Assembly: GCA_963921825.1 (NCBI GenBank)
Contig: OY997588.1
Coordinates: 57,296,803 to 57,360,802, forward strand
Length of the DNA: 64,000 bases
Source: Erodium maritimum
Taxonomy: Eukaryota; Streptophyta; Magnoliopsida; Geraniales; Geraniaceae
Direction: 5' to 3'
Numbering within the stretch: the first letter of the stretch is position 1; each line of letters opens with the position of its first letter. Shown piece after piece: positions 54,540-64,000 of this stretch. A program made the translations under genes and the position numbers. The notes under the pieces are model-generated. The model did not search any database, was not told where the DNA came from, and worked only from the letters and a program-made list of their open reading frames with translations.

Positions 54540-56688
54540 CTAATCATTTTTCGATGGATCAATTTTTTTTGTCGTTTGATCAGCCTCGATTGGATCAAGC
54601 TCCGTTCTTGTTTGATCAGTTTTCGTTTGTTCCCCAAGAACAAATTCCGCATACAGATCCTTGAGAGCAATCACAACTGTGGTTATCAATGGCCCCATAA
54701 TAGCTCCCTGTAACACAATAACAACAAGCACATAAATGGAAGAGGATGGAATGCATACCATTTGATATTTGAAAAGAAAATGTAGGATTATAAAGAAAAG
54801 AATGTATTGTAAAGGTTACCTCTAGTGCAGATGGAAATAAGGTCATCCCGCCAATGATGCTAAGGCCGGTAAGATATCCACTATGGCCAGGTATATCCTC
54901 ATGGATTTCAGAGGCTCCGTAATCCATAAGCACAAGATGAATGATACCACAGATGATAGCAAAGACATAACTTCCTTCCAGAACCAACTCAACGGCTGCT
55001 GGAATTGTTGCCAACCAGGCTGGAAAGATTGGCAAAAGTGGGCTCAGGAACGCGATCACAGTGCACATGTACAAGAAATGTATTTTGAATAGCCTAAACA
55101 AGAGCCATGTCAGACATCCCTGAAAAACTGCAATCTCAGCCGTTGCCAAAAGAACGCCCGAAATAGCATCATCAATGACCTCGACACATCTTGTTCTTGC
55201 CGAGTGAGAGATTGGGAGCATTCCCATCACTTGCTCTGTGACCCCACCTGACTCCGAGGTCATCAAATAGTACAGAACCCAAATGAATACCATCGACTGA
55301 GACACGAAGTTGAAAACCTCAGCAGCTCCAGAGACTATGGAGTTCCCGATGGAGAACACAAACTTGGTGCTGCTGCCCAAAACAGATGCGCTACTAGAAA
55401 ATAAGTGTCTTGACACGTCCATTCCTTGAACAGCAAACTCTTTTGCTTTCTCAACTAAATCTTCTCTGGCGATCAACAGCTCCCTGTAAATCGCATCCAT
55501 CTCCGTATAGATCTGTCCCCATTCCTGATTGATAATCCGCTTCCTCAGACTCACCAGTTTGTCTGTGTATCGAGAAGGACTCGTCATCAAAGCAGTGGAT
55601 TCGTTTGCTGAAGAGTAAGCGGGCCCAGAAGCAATCATGAAATGCTTGATCCCGGTCACGAATTCGGTCATATTATACTGCATTGCCAAGCTATCTATTT
55701 GCTCCGAGACAGTAACATAGAACTTGGTGGTGTAAGTATCAACCAATCCAGCTATGTCATTCTCATCCATCCACTTCCTAATACCCATCTTCTCAGCATA
55801 GTTATTCTCCTCCACATGTGATTTCAAGGAGATTACAGCATCTTTCCCCTCCACGCCAATCTTGTACGAGAAGAAGATCATTCCAGCCAATAACCCCACA
55901 ATCATCACAACAATCAACCCAATTGCCACAATGGTTTTCAGGTGATTCAATATCCTCCTAGTGAAAAACGCACTGATCGAGCTCCTACGCAAGCTATTGC
56001 TCCTAAATGAGTACATTGCAGACAATTTAGAATCGACCCTCTTCATGGTGAACAAGAAGCCACACATTAGAATTGCCAGAGACCCACAAGCCCCAATGGT
56101 CTCATAAGCGATCAGAAAAACCCAGAAAGAGACCAGGCGCTGGAGCAACTTGGCGAAGCCACTGCGGTGGCGCCTGGAACCCTCGGGTTTCTTCTTTCGA
56201 AGGAAGACCCGGAGACAGAAATCCTTGATATCCACGAGTGTGCCCATGAAGAACCTGTACAAGGTTGCAGGGACGGCGAGCACAGTCTCGGTGAGGCCCA
56301 ATTTCAGGGGCTCGGACCAAAACCCAACAAGGGTTTCCTCAATCCCTCTGAGAGGAATCGAGCACAGAATCGCCCACTGGATGGGCCTGAGATACTCCTG
56401 CAGCAGCCTCGCGATGGTGTAGAGCACGAAAATGGCGAAGGCGAACCCGAAGTGGGACATGGCGATGTAGAGAGCGAGCCGTACCTGGGTGTCGTCGGAA
56501 AGCGTCGTCTTGGTATCTGGGTCAACGGGTTTCGCCGCAGCGGGCGGCGCGTCGGGAGAAGAGGCCGGCGCGTGGCAGGGCGGGGTGGGAGACGGCTTGC
56601 GAACTGAGGCGGATCGGAACATGTCTTGCCACGGGATCGTCCCGGAGTCGGATTTGGCATTTGGGTCTGAATAAGGGACTAGCTCCAT
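54540..56688 (-). CDS. TMEM245-like multi-pass membrane protein (AI-2E transporter/UPF0118 family), two exons, 678 aa
   Basis: Exon 1 is 56688-54820 (623 codons) and exon 2 is 54707-54540 (55 codons and stop). They join in phase at GAG|GTAACC and TTACAG|GGAGCT. This gives [24 protein letters not shown], the conserved end of the AI-2E family domain. The N-terminus (1-70) is soluble and rich in Pro and Ala. Hydrophobic segments: about 74-95 ([15 protein letters not shown]), 186-214, 252-275 ([17 protein letters not shown]), one around [11 protein letters not shown], and a C-terminal group ([47 protein letters not shown]). A long soluble loop separates segments 3 and 4. The Arabidopsis relative is At5g55960, whose role is poorly known. 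Transport activity is inferred from the bacterial family only. The C-terminal tail after YAEFVL (about 30 polar residues) is probably lineage-specific. No break was seen. Confidence 0.92.
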
Positions 56689-57589
56689 TTCAAGTTCAGA
56701 CCCAGAACAATCTCCGGGAAGACGACAGCAGAGCGAATTTCTAGAGAGAGAAACAAAAGAAAGGATTTTTATTAACCCAATCCTGAACTGACGGAGAGGG
56801 GCTGAGGAGGAGAATTGGAATTTATTGTCGGCCGAATTCGAAAATGGTTTATGTATTGGATATTTTCATAGTGAAATTGCGGTGTTTGTGTCTGGTACAG
56901 AGACATACACTTTTTTGACTATTTGCAGGATCAAATTTATTTATTTTGTGGGGCACGTTATAAAGGATAAGGTAAAATGACACAAAAGCCCTTAGCTCCT
57001 TCCCATGTTCTTAATAAATGATACTTAATTGCCTTGCTGATTAAGACGGTGTTGTTTTGTGGGTTTTTATGTCCACTTTTGCTTCTTAATCAATTCTTCA
57101 TACAATAATTGTATCAACATTATTTGCTTAGTTGTCTCACATTAACAATTTTAAGAGTTAGTTTTGCAGTTGGGTTTCATTCTTTTCTTGGTATTTAATA
57201 TGTAATCAGTTTGCCAAGACCAAGTTAAAACAATTGAATTTATTAGAGTTAATTTTACCATATATGAAACAATATGAGAGACCCCTCATACAACAATATG
57301 CATGAACATTATTTATTTAGTTGTCTCACATTACTAATTAAGAGTTAATTTCACACCTAGGTTTCATTCAATCTCCGTATTTACAATGTATCGAGTCAAG
57401 ACATAATTAAATGAACTAAATTTAATACTATATAGGAAATTATGAGACTGAAATAATATGAAAACTATGTCATCTTAATAGTAAGGTTTAATTTTTCCAT
57501 CATAGAATTTTTATAGAAGCTCTCTCGAAATGAGAAGGGAAAAATCTGCAAAATACAAACTGAATTTTCAATCCCAAAATAAATGTGAA
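56689..57589. other. Upstream region of the TMEM245-like gene
   Basis: The first 120 bases should be the 5' UTR on the minus strand, with purine-rich agagagagaaac read on plus. Beyond that the DNA is AT-rich. A short direct repeat is seen: attatttgcttagttgtctc (57120) and attatttatttagttgtctc (57308), both followed by acatta. No gene. Confidence 0.45.
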
Positions 57590-58389
57590 TTTTCAATCTC
57601 CTCCTACTCGTTCTTTGTGGGTTTGCTTTCGACGCTGGTAGCAACTCCCCTGCGCCTCTCCTTGGGAGTTCTGTTAGGGTTTTCCTGCTAGGGCTCCCTT
57701 CGAGCCGCCTCTAGCCACCGCGACGTTGGCTCCCTCCAACTACCAACGACGTGTCTCCCGATCCCGTTCAGCCCCCCCCCCCCCCCCCCCCATCTGCAAC
57801 TCTGATGGTTTTCGTCTGGCTCACCTCGACATCAATTGACCTCACCGCCTCGGAGCCCCGCGACCTCTCTGTATCGGTTATCTCTCCTGATCAACCAACA
57901 TCGGCGCGCCCTTCTCCCTGGCCTCCACCACCGCACCCATTGAAGCCGTTGTCGCCGCCTCTGAAGGCGTCGTCACCGTCGTCTCTTAAACCGCATCCTC
58001 TCTGGCCTCCACCAACGCACCACCCTCGACCCTTCTCTCGATTAAGGATCTTGTTAATCGAGTGGGTCTCTGAAGCTAATGATAGCAGGTTCGGTCGCAC
58101 TCTTTAGAGTTTGTAGCGTTTAGGAAATACTTTGAGCATTCGTAGTAAGTTTCGGCATAGTTTAGAAGTAGATGATAGTAGGTTCGGTCATACTCTACTA
58201 TGCATGCAGCGTTTAGGCAAGACCTTGAGCAGTCGTAGTCAACTTCGACTAGTTTTCAATACCATCAGTGACGGTTATAGTATGAAAAGAACTATGATTC
58301 GGCTCTTCGTGGTAAGGAATTTATTCCTGATGCACTCATATGTATTTGAATTTAAATTAATGAATCGCACCTTTCACTCAAAAAAAAAC
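57590..58389 (+). mobile_element. Retroposon R4: short proline-rich element with A-tail
   Basis: Ends ttaatgaatcgcacctttca followed by a short A-tail (58380-58389), almost the same as the R3 end. The 5' part is C-rich and reads a proline-rich frame (57751-58107: KPLSPPLKASSPSSLKPHPL), and includes a run of 20 C (57772-57791). A tandem duplication lies at 58079-58240. No target duplication was found, so the 5' end is approximate. Confidence 0.55.
58079..58240. repeat. Imperfect tandem duplication, about 90 bp, two copies
   Basis: gatagcaggttcggtcgcac, then gtagcgtttagg and tttgagcattcgtagt (58080 on), recurs as gatagtaggttcggtcatac, then gcagcgtttagg and cttgagcagtcgtagt (58170 on). It lies in the 3' part of R4. 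Confidence 0.8.
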
Positions 58390-58962
58390 TATTAGGGAAC
58401 TTCGACGGCACACCGTAGGCAACTTATACCAATCAGTGATCGAAACATCCCATTAGTCAAATTGGGTTGTTGTTATCTGAACATTTGTCACCTTGTGTTA
58501 ATAATAAAAGCGGGGCATTGTATCATACACTTAATTTATGGTATGCTTAGATATTTTAATATAACAGTTGGCTCTTTCAAGAAACTTGTATATAATCCTT
58601 TACGAAAAACCTTAGAGCATCGCCGCACGAAGAAGAAGTTGGTCATGGCCATGGCCATGGTATCTGTCATGCCCCTATTCCTTTTGTTCACAATAACAAT
58701 GATGCAGGGGAACGGCGTCCTCAATCCAACAGTTGATATACGGTGTGGCAGCGACAACCATTCGATGGGGACGGCGTTTGTCGATTCCAACAATGGTTTT
58801 GTTTCTCTGTCCGAGCACATCTATTGTCACCTTCCACTGAGTTTAAGAGACTATACACTTAGTCTAAGAGACATTAGAGAGCCTTCAGGAATAATCCGAA
58901 ACCGGTTCCCACAACTTAGTATTTCGATTTGCCGAGGCTTGGTTTTGGTACAACTTTACCAA
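58390..58962. other. Intergenic, no gene recognised
   Basis: One open frame (58462-58989) without an ATG at its start and without recognisable similarity. It runs into the MITE and is probably chance. Confidence 0.5.
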
Positions 58963-58970
58963 CCGAACGC

Positions 58971-59632
58971 TAGGGATGGAAATGGGTAGGGTATGGGTCG
59001 GGTTTTGTGATACTCGTACCCTACACGATTTTAATACCTAATAGCCATACCCTACCCATACCCGGTCAATACCCTACCCGATCTATACCCGTTCGGGTTG
59101 GGTATTACCCTACCCGATTTTTTCATATGACATGTGGATTATAAGACAAAAAAAATTAGGATCTAAGTAACAATTCCATATAAATTTAAGTAGTAAAAAA
59201 ATATAAAATTATAGAAAAAAATTCACGTCTCAAATATCAACATGCAACAATTCTAAAATTGACTAACAACCAAGTAAAAGTAATCCCTTTCAAAAAATTT
59301 TAATGATCAGTTAACCCGAATGAATTGTGTTGTATTATGGGCTTATGAGTTATGACCGTAAATTTTTTTAATTGTAATTGACTTACTGATAGATTTATTA
59401 TTGTGAACTTATTTATGTATATAATATAAATAAATAAATATATTTGTGTGTTATAAGATCGGGTCGGGTTCGGGGAGGGTAAGGCAAAACCCTTACCCTA
59501 CCCTTACCCGGTCAATGTACCCGGTCAACGGGTAATACCCTACCTGATTAAAATAATACCCGGTCAATACCCTACCCGATCGGGTAGGGTACGTCGGATA
59601 CCCGTCGGGTTTGGGTTATTTTGCCATCCCTA
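58971..59632. mobile_element. hAT-type MITE, 662 bp, with 8-bp target duplication
   Basis: A perfect 8-bp target duplication, ccgaacgc (58963-58970 and 59633-59640), is typical of hAT. The ends are inverted: tagggatggaaatgggtagg at the left and tagggatggcaaaataaccc from the right. Both arms are full of gggtagggta/taccctaccc blocks; the centre (59110-59455) is AT-rich. No transposase. Confidence 0.9.
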
Positions 59633-59640
59633 CCGAACGC

Positions 59641-60053
59641 CTGCTTGAATCAGGTGGAAAAGGTCTTGAATCAATACAGACTGTAGACTTGGGATCCGTG
59701 ATTAGGGACGATAGGATGGGGTCTGTCTCCACGACACCCAAGGTCGGGTACCTCAAGTTTGGACAAACCCTGTAGGGATATGTTAGTTTTAGGCAGGCCC
59801 TGTCGGATTATGGTAGGGTGGTCCGATCCGATGATTATTTACGGAGGCCAAAGCGATTTGTTTCTGCGAGAGGTATCGGTGAAGTCACAGCATGAGCATG
59901 CTCAGTTGCCCCTTAAACACATCTAAACCAAGTCTCATCACAAGGAGGGACATCTCAGGTGATCCCGACGACTTAAGACGATGGGTTGGCAATACCAGAA
60001 CGCCTCAATATGCAAGTTACGAGGTTTAGAAGAACTGGCATCGTAGGCTCTAT
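59641..60053. other. Intergenic, no gene recognised
   Basis: About 410 bp between the MITE and the right gypsy LTR. No open frame or repeat end is recognised. The last five bases (tctat) should be one copy of the target duplication of the right gypsy element. Confidence 0.5.
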
Positions 60054-62646
60054 TGTAATAACCGCCCTCGGTCGATCCCGGTCAAACCGATAGTTTTTGG
60101 CAAAAGTTGACTGTTTGCCGGAAAAGTCAACCGTTGACTCCGGGAGTCATTCGGGACCTTTCCGGGACCCAAAAAGCTTAGCCGTCGTTACGGTTAGTTT
60201 AGTTGGGTCGTTTCCTTTCAAACGGTCTCTTTTGCGAAAAAGTCAACCCGGGGTCAATTTCGGTCAAACCCTAAGTCTTAAAGAGTTAATTAAACTGCTG
60301 AGATTTAATTTGGGTATAGGTTGTCCATGTTGGCTTGGGGGAGAAGAAAGGAAGGATATTTGACCATTTTGCCCCCACTTGAGCCAAGGAAAGGGAGGAA
60401 ACCTAAAAGGGCATTCTAGACTTTCCAAAGTTAGGTTTTAAGGCATTTTGGGACACAAATTCACCCATTTTTTCTACATTGGCCGAAATCTAGAGAGAGG
60501 GGACAGAGAGGGAAGAACCAAGGAAGCTTGAGGAAGAAGAAAGAAGGAAAAAGAGGGTCTTGAGCTTGTTTTCTCCCCAAATCTTCTCAAAATCATCATC
60601 TTCCTCTTATATTTTCCATTCCCAAGGTGAATCTCTAATCCTTTTTCGTTTTGGTTGATTTTAGTTCATGGGTATTGAGGAAGAAGACATGAACATGGTT
60701 GGGTTTTGAGGTTTTGGTGTTAGATGATGATTTATGGAGAGAAAGGGTGTTGGAAGATAGATTTTAATTTGATTGTTGTGGTTTTGATGAAGACCCATCA
60801 TGGGTATTGAAGTAGAGACGTTTTTAGAACTGATTTGGAGGTTGGGAAGGTCAAAAATGACGGTTTTGAGGTTTACTTTCGGGAAATCAGAGCTGGAGGA
60901 AGAAGATGGACGAAGCTGTCCAGACCCGTCACGGATCCGTGACGAGGACCGTGACGGAGGACGTCACGGCTCCGTGAGAGAGACCGTGTCGACGCCAGTC
61001 ACGGATCCGTGAGGAGAACCGTGACGGTGCAGACCACGGGTCCGTGACCCGAACCGTGATAGTCCAGAGCTGGGCTTTTTGGGCCCACTTTGTTGGATTT
61101 CGAGTAATTGGGACGGTTATCTATAACCAAGCTCTTTTGGGGTTAATTGGGAATGTTTTCCTCTTTAGACCAATTGTGAATTACTCTTGATTCTAGTATT
61201 TAATTGTGATCCTAGACTTTGGACCCGAGCTTGGAGGAGGAGGAGACTTTTGGACCTCGTGAAGTGACTAAGCGTTCGGAAAGCGATCGAGGTAGGGAAA
61301 GTAACGAATACCGATTTAATTGCGGAAAGTTACTAGTATGTATATAGGTTGCGATTACTTGATTTAATTGTTAGAAATGCATGTTAGGATGTGAGGAACG
61401 AGTGAAATGAGGGATAGCTTACGAGCCATGTCAGGTCGTAAGTTTGGGAATTGTCGTGCTGTAGAAATGCATGTGGGCCATGTCGAGCCCTTAGGTTTGT
61501 GTGTTGATTGTGATGCCATGATCTATGATTGTGATGCATGATGTGTGGTTTATTCGTCGTTAGATTGAGAATCATGATATGGTATACTCGGTGTAGTATG
61601 TTGCTATGTGTGGGCAAGTGTGCCATATGACGTGAACCAATGTTTATGATATGATCGGGTGATTGATAGACCGATGTGTTGTATTGTGGTAAGTTGGCTC
61701 GGTTGGTATACCGTGGTCGAACTATGGCATTGTGATGCGTGAGACTTTCTTGATGCATGTTCCAAGAGGAGTTGTATTCCGGTATGGTACCTACACTGAG
61801 GGGGTACGCCGGTGTAGGGTAGTACCTAGGCCGACGGTGTGGTCCCACGTATGCGCGGTCCCTCGGGGTGTGGTTCCGGTGCGATATCTACATCGAGGGG
61901 GTATGCCGGTATAGAGTATCTAGGCCGCGGTTACGTGATCAGTATTGTGATTGTTCCCCGACGGATTCCCGGGAAGACATCTAGGGCGAGGCTGTGTGTT
62001 CCGGTATGATGTATTGTGACTGTGCCCCGATGCGGTTCCGGGAAGATATCTAGGCCGATGCTGTGTGTTCCAGTACGATATGATAGAGTCAGGTTGGGTA
62101 CAGCCGGCGGAGTTCGGGGACTGCGGTACGAGATGTGTGATTGTTTTACTGTGTATTGTATGCTTGATGATTGAATAAGTGATGTGAGTACACTGTGATA
62201 GTGGTCGCGTAAGTACGTTTGTGAGTGTGGTTATAGTCATGTGACTAAGGATTGTGGTTATTGTGATTCCGTGTTGTGGTTAGTTGTGTGCCGTGCTAGT
62301 ATGCCCTAATTGGACGGTTACTCGTGGTGGTGAGTGGATACTCATCACCTTAACTACTTTTCCTACTGAGCAAAATCTCACCCCTTTACTTTATTGTTTT
62401 ACAGGTTTTGAGCGGGATTCTCGAAGCTAAAGAGCTAGCGAGGGTCTAGGCTAGTCTGGTCTAGAGACGTACCCTCTATTTTGAACTAAACATTTATTGC
62501 TGGATCTATGAGCTATTGACTCACTGTATCAGATTTATTACTTTCGAATTATTATTTCAGAAGTTATTTCCTTTTAAATTGCTTTATTTATTTATTTTCT
62601 CAGTTCACGTCTCGAGTCCGGTCAAAACTGGATTTGGGGCGTGACA
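60054..62646 (+). repeat. 5' LTR of the right Del/Tekay-like element (subfamily B), 2593 bp
   Basis: Begins tgtaataaccgccctcgg and ends tttggggcgtgaca. It contains the palindromic block at 60925-61065, with the perfect palindrome gtcacggatccgtgac at 60928-60943, and the ccggt array at about 61755-62075. It is about 550 bp shorter than the solo LTR at 48977, partly through array length and the missing GAA tract. Confidence 0.9.
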
Positions 62647-62649
62647 ATT

Positions 62650-62661
62650 TGGTATCAGAGC
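62650..62661 (+). other. Primer-binding site for initiator tRNA-Met
   Basis: TGGTATCAGAGC three bases inside the LTR end, as in the left-edge element. Confidence 0.92.
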
Positions 62662-63395
62662 CTGGTTTTTCAAAAACTTCGGACCGTACGTCAATTAGGT
62701 GGGTAGAGTTAGGGCGTTAGGTTTCCGTGTGTCGGTTACGCAAGTCGGAAATGTCCTATGCGTGGGACCGAGACGAAGAGAGTCTCGGGTAGTGAAATGT
62801 CCGGTCTAGGTACCGTGTATTGGTAGTGAACCATTGTGGTTGTTGTCTTGGATTGTGTGCTATGTTTGTGTTGAGTGCTTTGTGCAGGTTGTGATTTGGA
62901 TGTCCCGCATAAGCGGATGGTTAGTGTAATTTACAAACGGGTCATGCGAAATTTTCTGCAGAAACTGAAGTGTTTGTACCATCACGATTTGGTTATAGGG
63001 GTCATTGTAGTCGGACGTGATGGGGGGATGTCAATTGGTTACAACGTAATTCGGGGACGCCTGAACCGGGTTGTAACGACATGATGTCGACATGAATGTT
63101 ATAGTAGAAAGATGACGTATTAAGAACTTGAATCTAAGTTGATGCTTGTCTAATGTGAAATTGTTGTGGGGTATGATTTGTGAATTGTGTGACTCGTGTG
63201 TGGAATCGTTAAATTGCGTGTTTGACTTATGTGACGCACTAGTGTTCGGAGTTCTCTGGTTGTGTGCAATTGTGTAACTATACTATACTACGTATACTAC
63301 TAGTTCAAGTGCGACTTCTATGAAACGTGTGTGAACGCTAGTTATTTTAGCGTGTCGCGTTATGAGAGTTTAAGAACTAAACATGGGCGTTAACC

Positions 63396-63938
63396 GTGCA
63401 GCGGATATACGACATGACTCCTACCGACGTACCACGAGGCACCAGGAGTTGGCCAGCTGGGGGCCGAGGGCAACCACCTGCCATTGAGTCGGCAGGAGCA
63501 ACAAGTGCCCAAGGTGCACCCGCTGAGGGGCAGGAGAGAGTTGATGTCGGACCATCAGGGCTTCCGCCTAGATTTCCGTCGGTCACAGAACCAACCCAGG
63601 CGATAGCCCTGGAGGTTTTGGTTCGCACGGTTCACGACTTGGCGGCAATTATCTCCCAGAGAGAGGTAGCGGCCCCGACACCAGGAATTGTGCCTGCTAC
63701 CGCTACAGCTGCTACTGGGAGGCCTAGTCAGGCCGAGAGCTACACAGCTCAGAGGCTGGGAGGCTTCTTGAGGACCCAAGTGTGCTCGGAGCTAGTAGAT
63801 CAGGCACTAGCAGTGGAGCGACACTTTCGGGAGACAACCAGGGCCTGGGAAAGCAGGCCGAGACCGAGCGGCTTCTTGAGGCCGTCTGAGGTCCGTGATC
63901 CGAGGAGGCAGAGGACCTCAGGATTCTTCCGGCCTTAG
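63396..63938 (+). mobile_element. gag region of the right gypsy element (degraded)
   Basis: The stretches LEVLVRTVHDLAAIISQREV and SYTAQRLGGFL match the N-terminal part of the left-edge gag (LTRTVQSLVAIIASRES and HTARTLLDFL). RDPRRQRTSGFFRP matches its C-terminal part (RDPRRQRTTGFFRP). It is shorter than the left copy and broken. Confidence 0.82.
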
Positions 63939-64000
63939 ACCCAGTCTGGTGGGGCGAGACTGGACTGGTCAGTGGTGTCGGCTGGACCCGTCGCGTAGGA

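Larger units (their letters stand above)
60054..64000 (+). mobile_element. Ty3/gypsy retrotransposon, Del/Tekay-like, cut by the right window edge
   Basis: LTR (60054-62646), primer site (62650-62661), a leader of about 730 bp and a gag region (from about 63396). The layout and PBS match the left-edge element, but the LTR is of subfamily B, like the solo LTR at 48977-52117. The visible gag is broken, so this is a fossil. The rest lies outside the window. Confidence 0.9.

Noticed and set aside
57428-57448. actatataggaaatt as a target duplication for R4 (with actattagggaactt after its A-tail)
   Set aside because: There are several mismatches, and the left site lies about 150 bases before the recognisable start of R4.
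58462-58989. 175-codon open frame on the plus strand
   Set aside because: It has no ATG at its start, shows no recognisable domain and runs into the hAT MITE, so it is probably chance.
59035-59110. Repeated CCCTACCC, suggestive of telomeric DNA
   Set aside because: The plant telomere unit is CCCTAAA. The repeats are subterminal parts of a hAT MITE with TIRs and TSD.

Overview
This is nuclear DNA from a flowering plant, most likely a eudicot. It holds three spliced host genes that look intact, set in a dense nest of retroelements. The plant signs are a 12-exon farnesyl diphosphate synthase that splices to 342 residues, a plant-type membrane RING-H2 gene, L1-type LINEs (one with plant-type RNase H), Del/Tekay-like Ty3/gypsy elements primed by initiator tRNA-Met, and MITEs. 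I cannot name the species.

Layout. 1-5841: a Ty3/gypsy element on the minus strand that runs off the left edge (gag, protease, start of RT, primer site and a 3.0 kb LTR). 6469-10200: farnesyl diphosphate synthase (minus), with a 383-bp fold-back MITE in intron 4. 10740-26085: an old Athila/Tat-like gypsy remnant (minus) split by two LINEs: LINE-1 (10919-18243, 14-bp target duplication, ORF1 with an RRM-like domain) and LINE-2 (20949-24796). 26096-27632: a Mutator-like element with a 10-bp target duplication and a core of 287-bp tandem repeats. 27744-30672: two small retroposons, both flanked by target duplications. 32575-33867: a RING-H2 E3 ligase gene (minus). 35221-35571: a complete 351-bp TRIM. 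35632-39432: another retroposon of the same small family, split by a 2.4 kb solo LTR. 39970-45778: LINE-3 (plus), split by a 1.7 kb solo LTR. 46480-52330: LINE tails and a Ty1/copia remnant, with a 3.1 kb solo LTR that has a perfect TSD. 54540-56688: a TMEM245-like membrane protein gene (minus). 57590-59632: a further retroposon and a hAT-type MITE. 60054-64000: a second Del/Tekay element (plus), cut by the right edge.

The three host genes do not form a pathway. FPS makes the C15 precursor of sterols, sesquiterpenes and prenyl groups, the RING protein probably ubiquitinates proteins at a membrane, and TMEM245-like is an uncharacterised AI-2E-family membrane protein. The least familiar material is the retroposon family at 27744-29671, 29796-30672 and 35632-39432. 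Its members carry a proline-rich ORF with AT-hook-like motifs and, in one copy, an in-frame 54-bp tandem repeat. Their ends resemble those of LINE-3. Other unusual points are the rapidly changing tandem arrays inside the Del/Tekay LTRs and the long hairpin in the FPS intron. I found no organised new multi-gene system.
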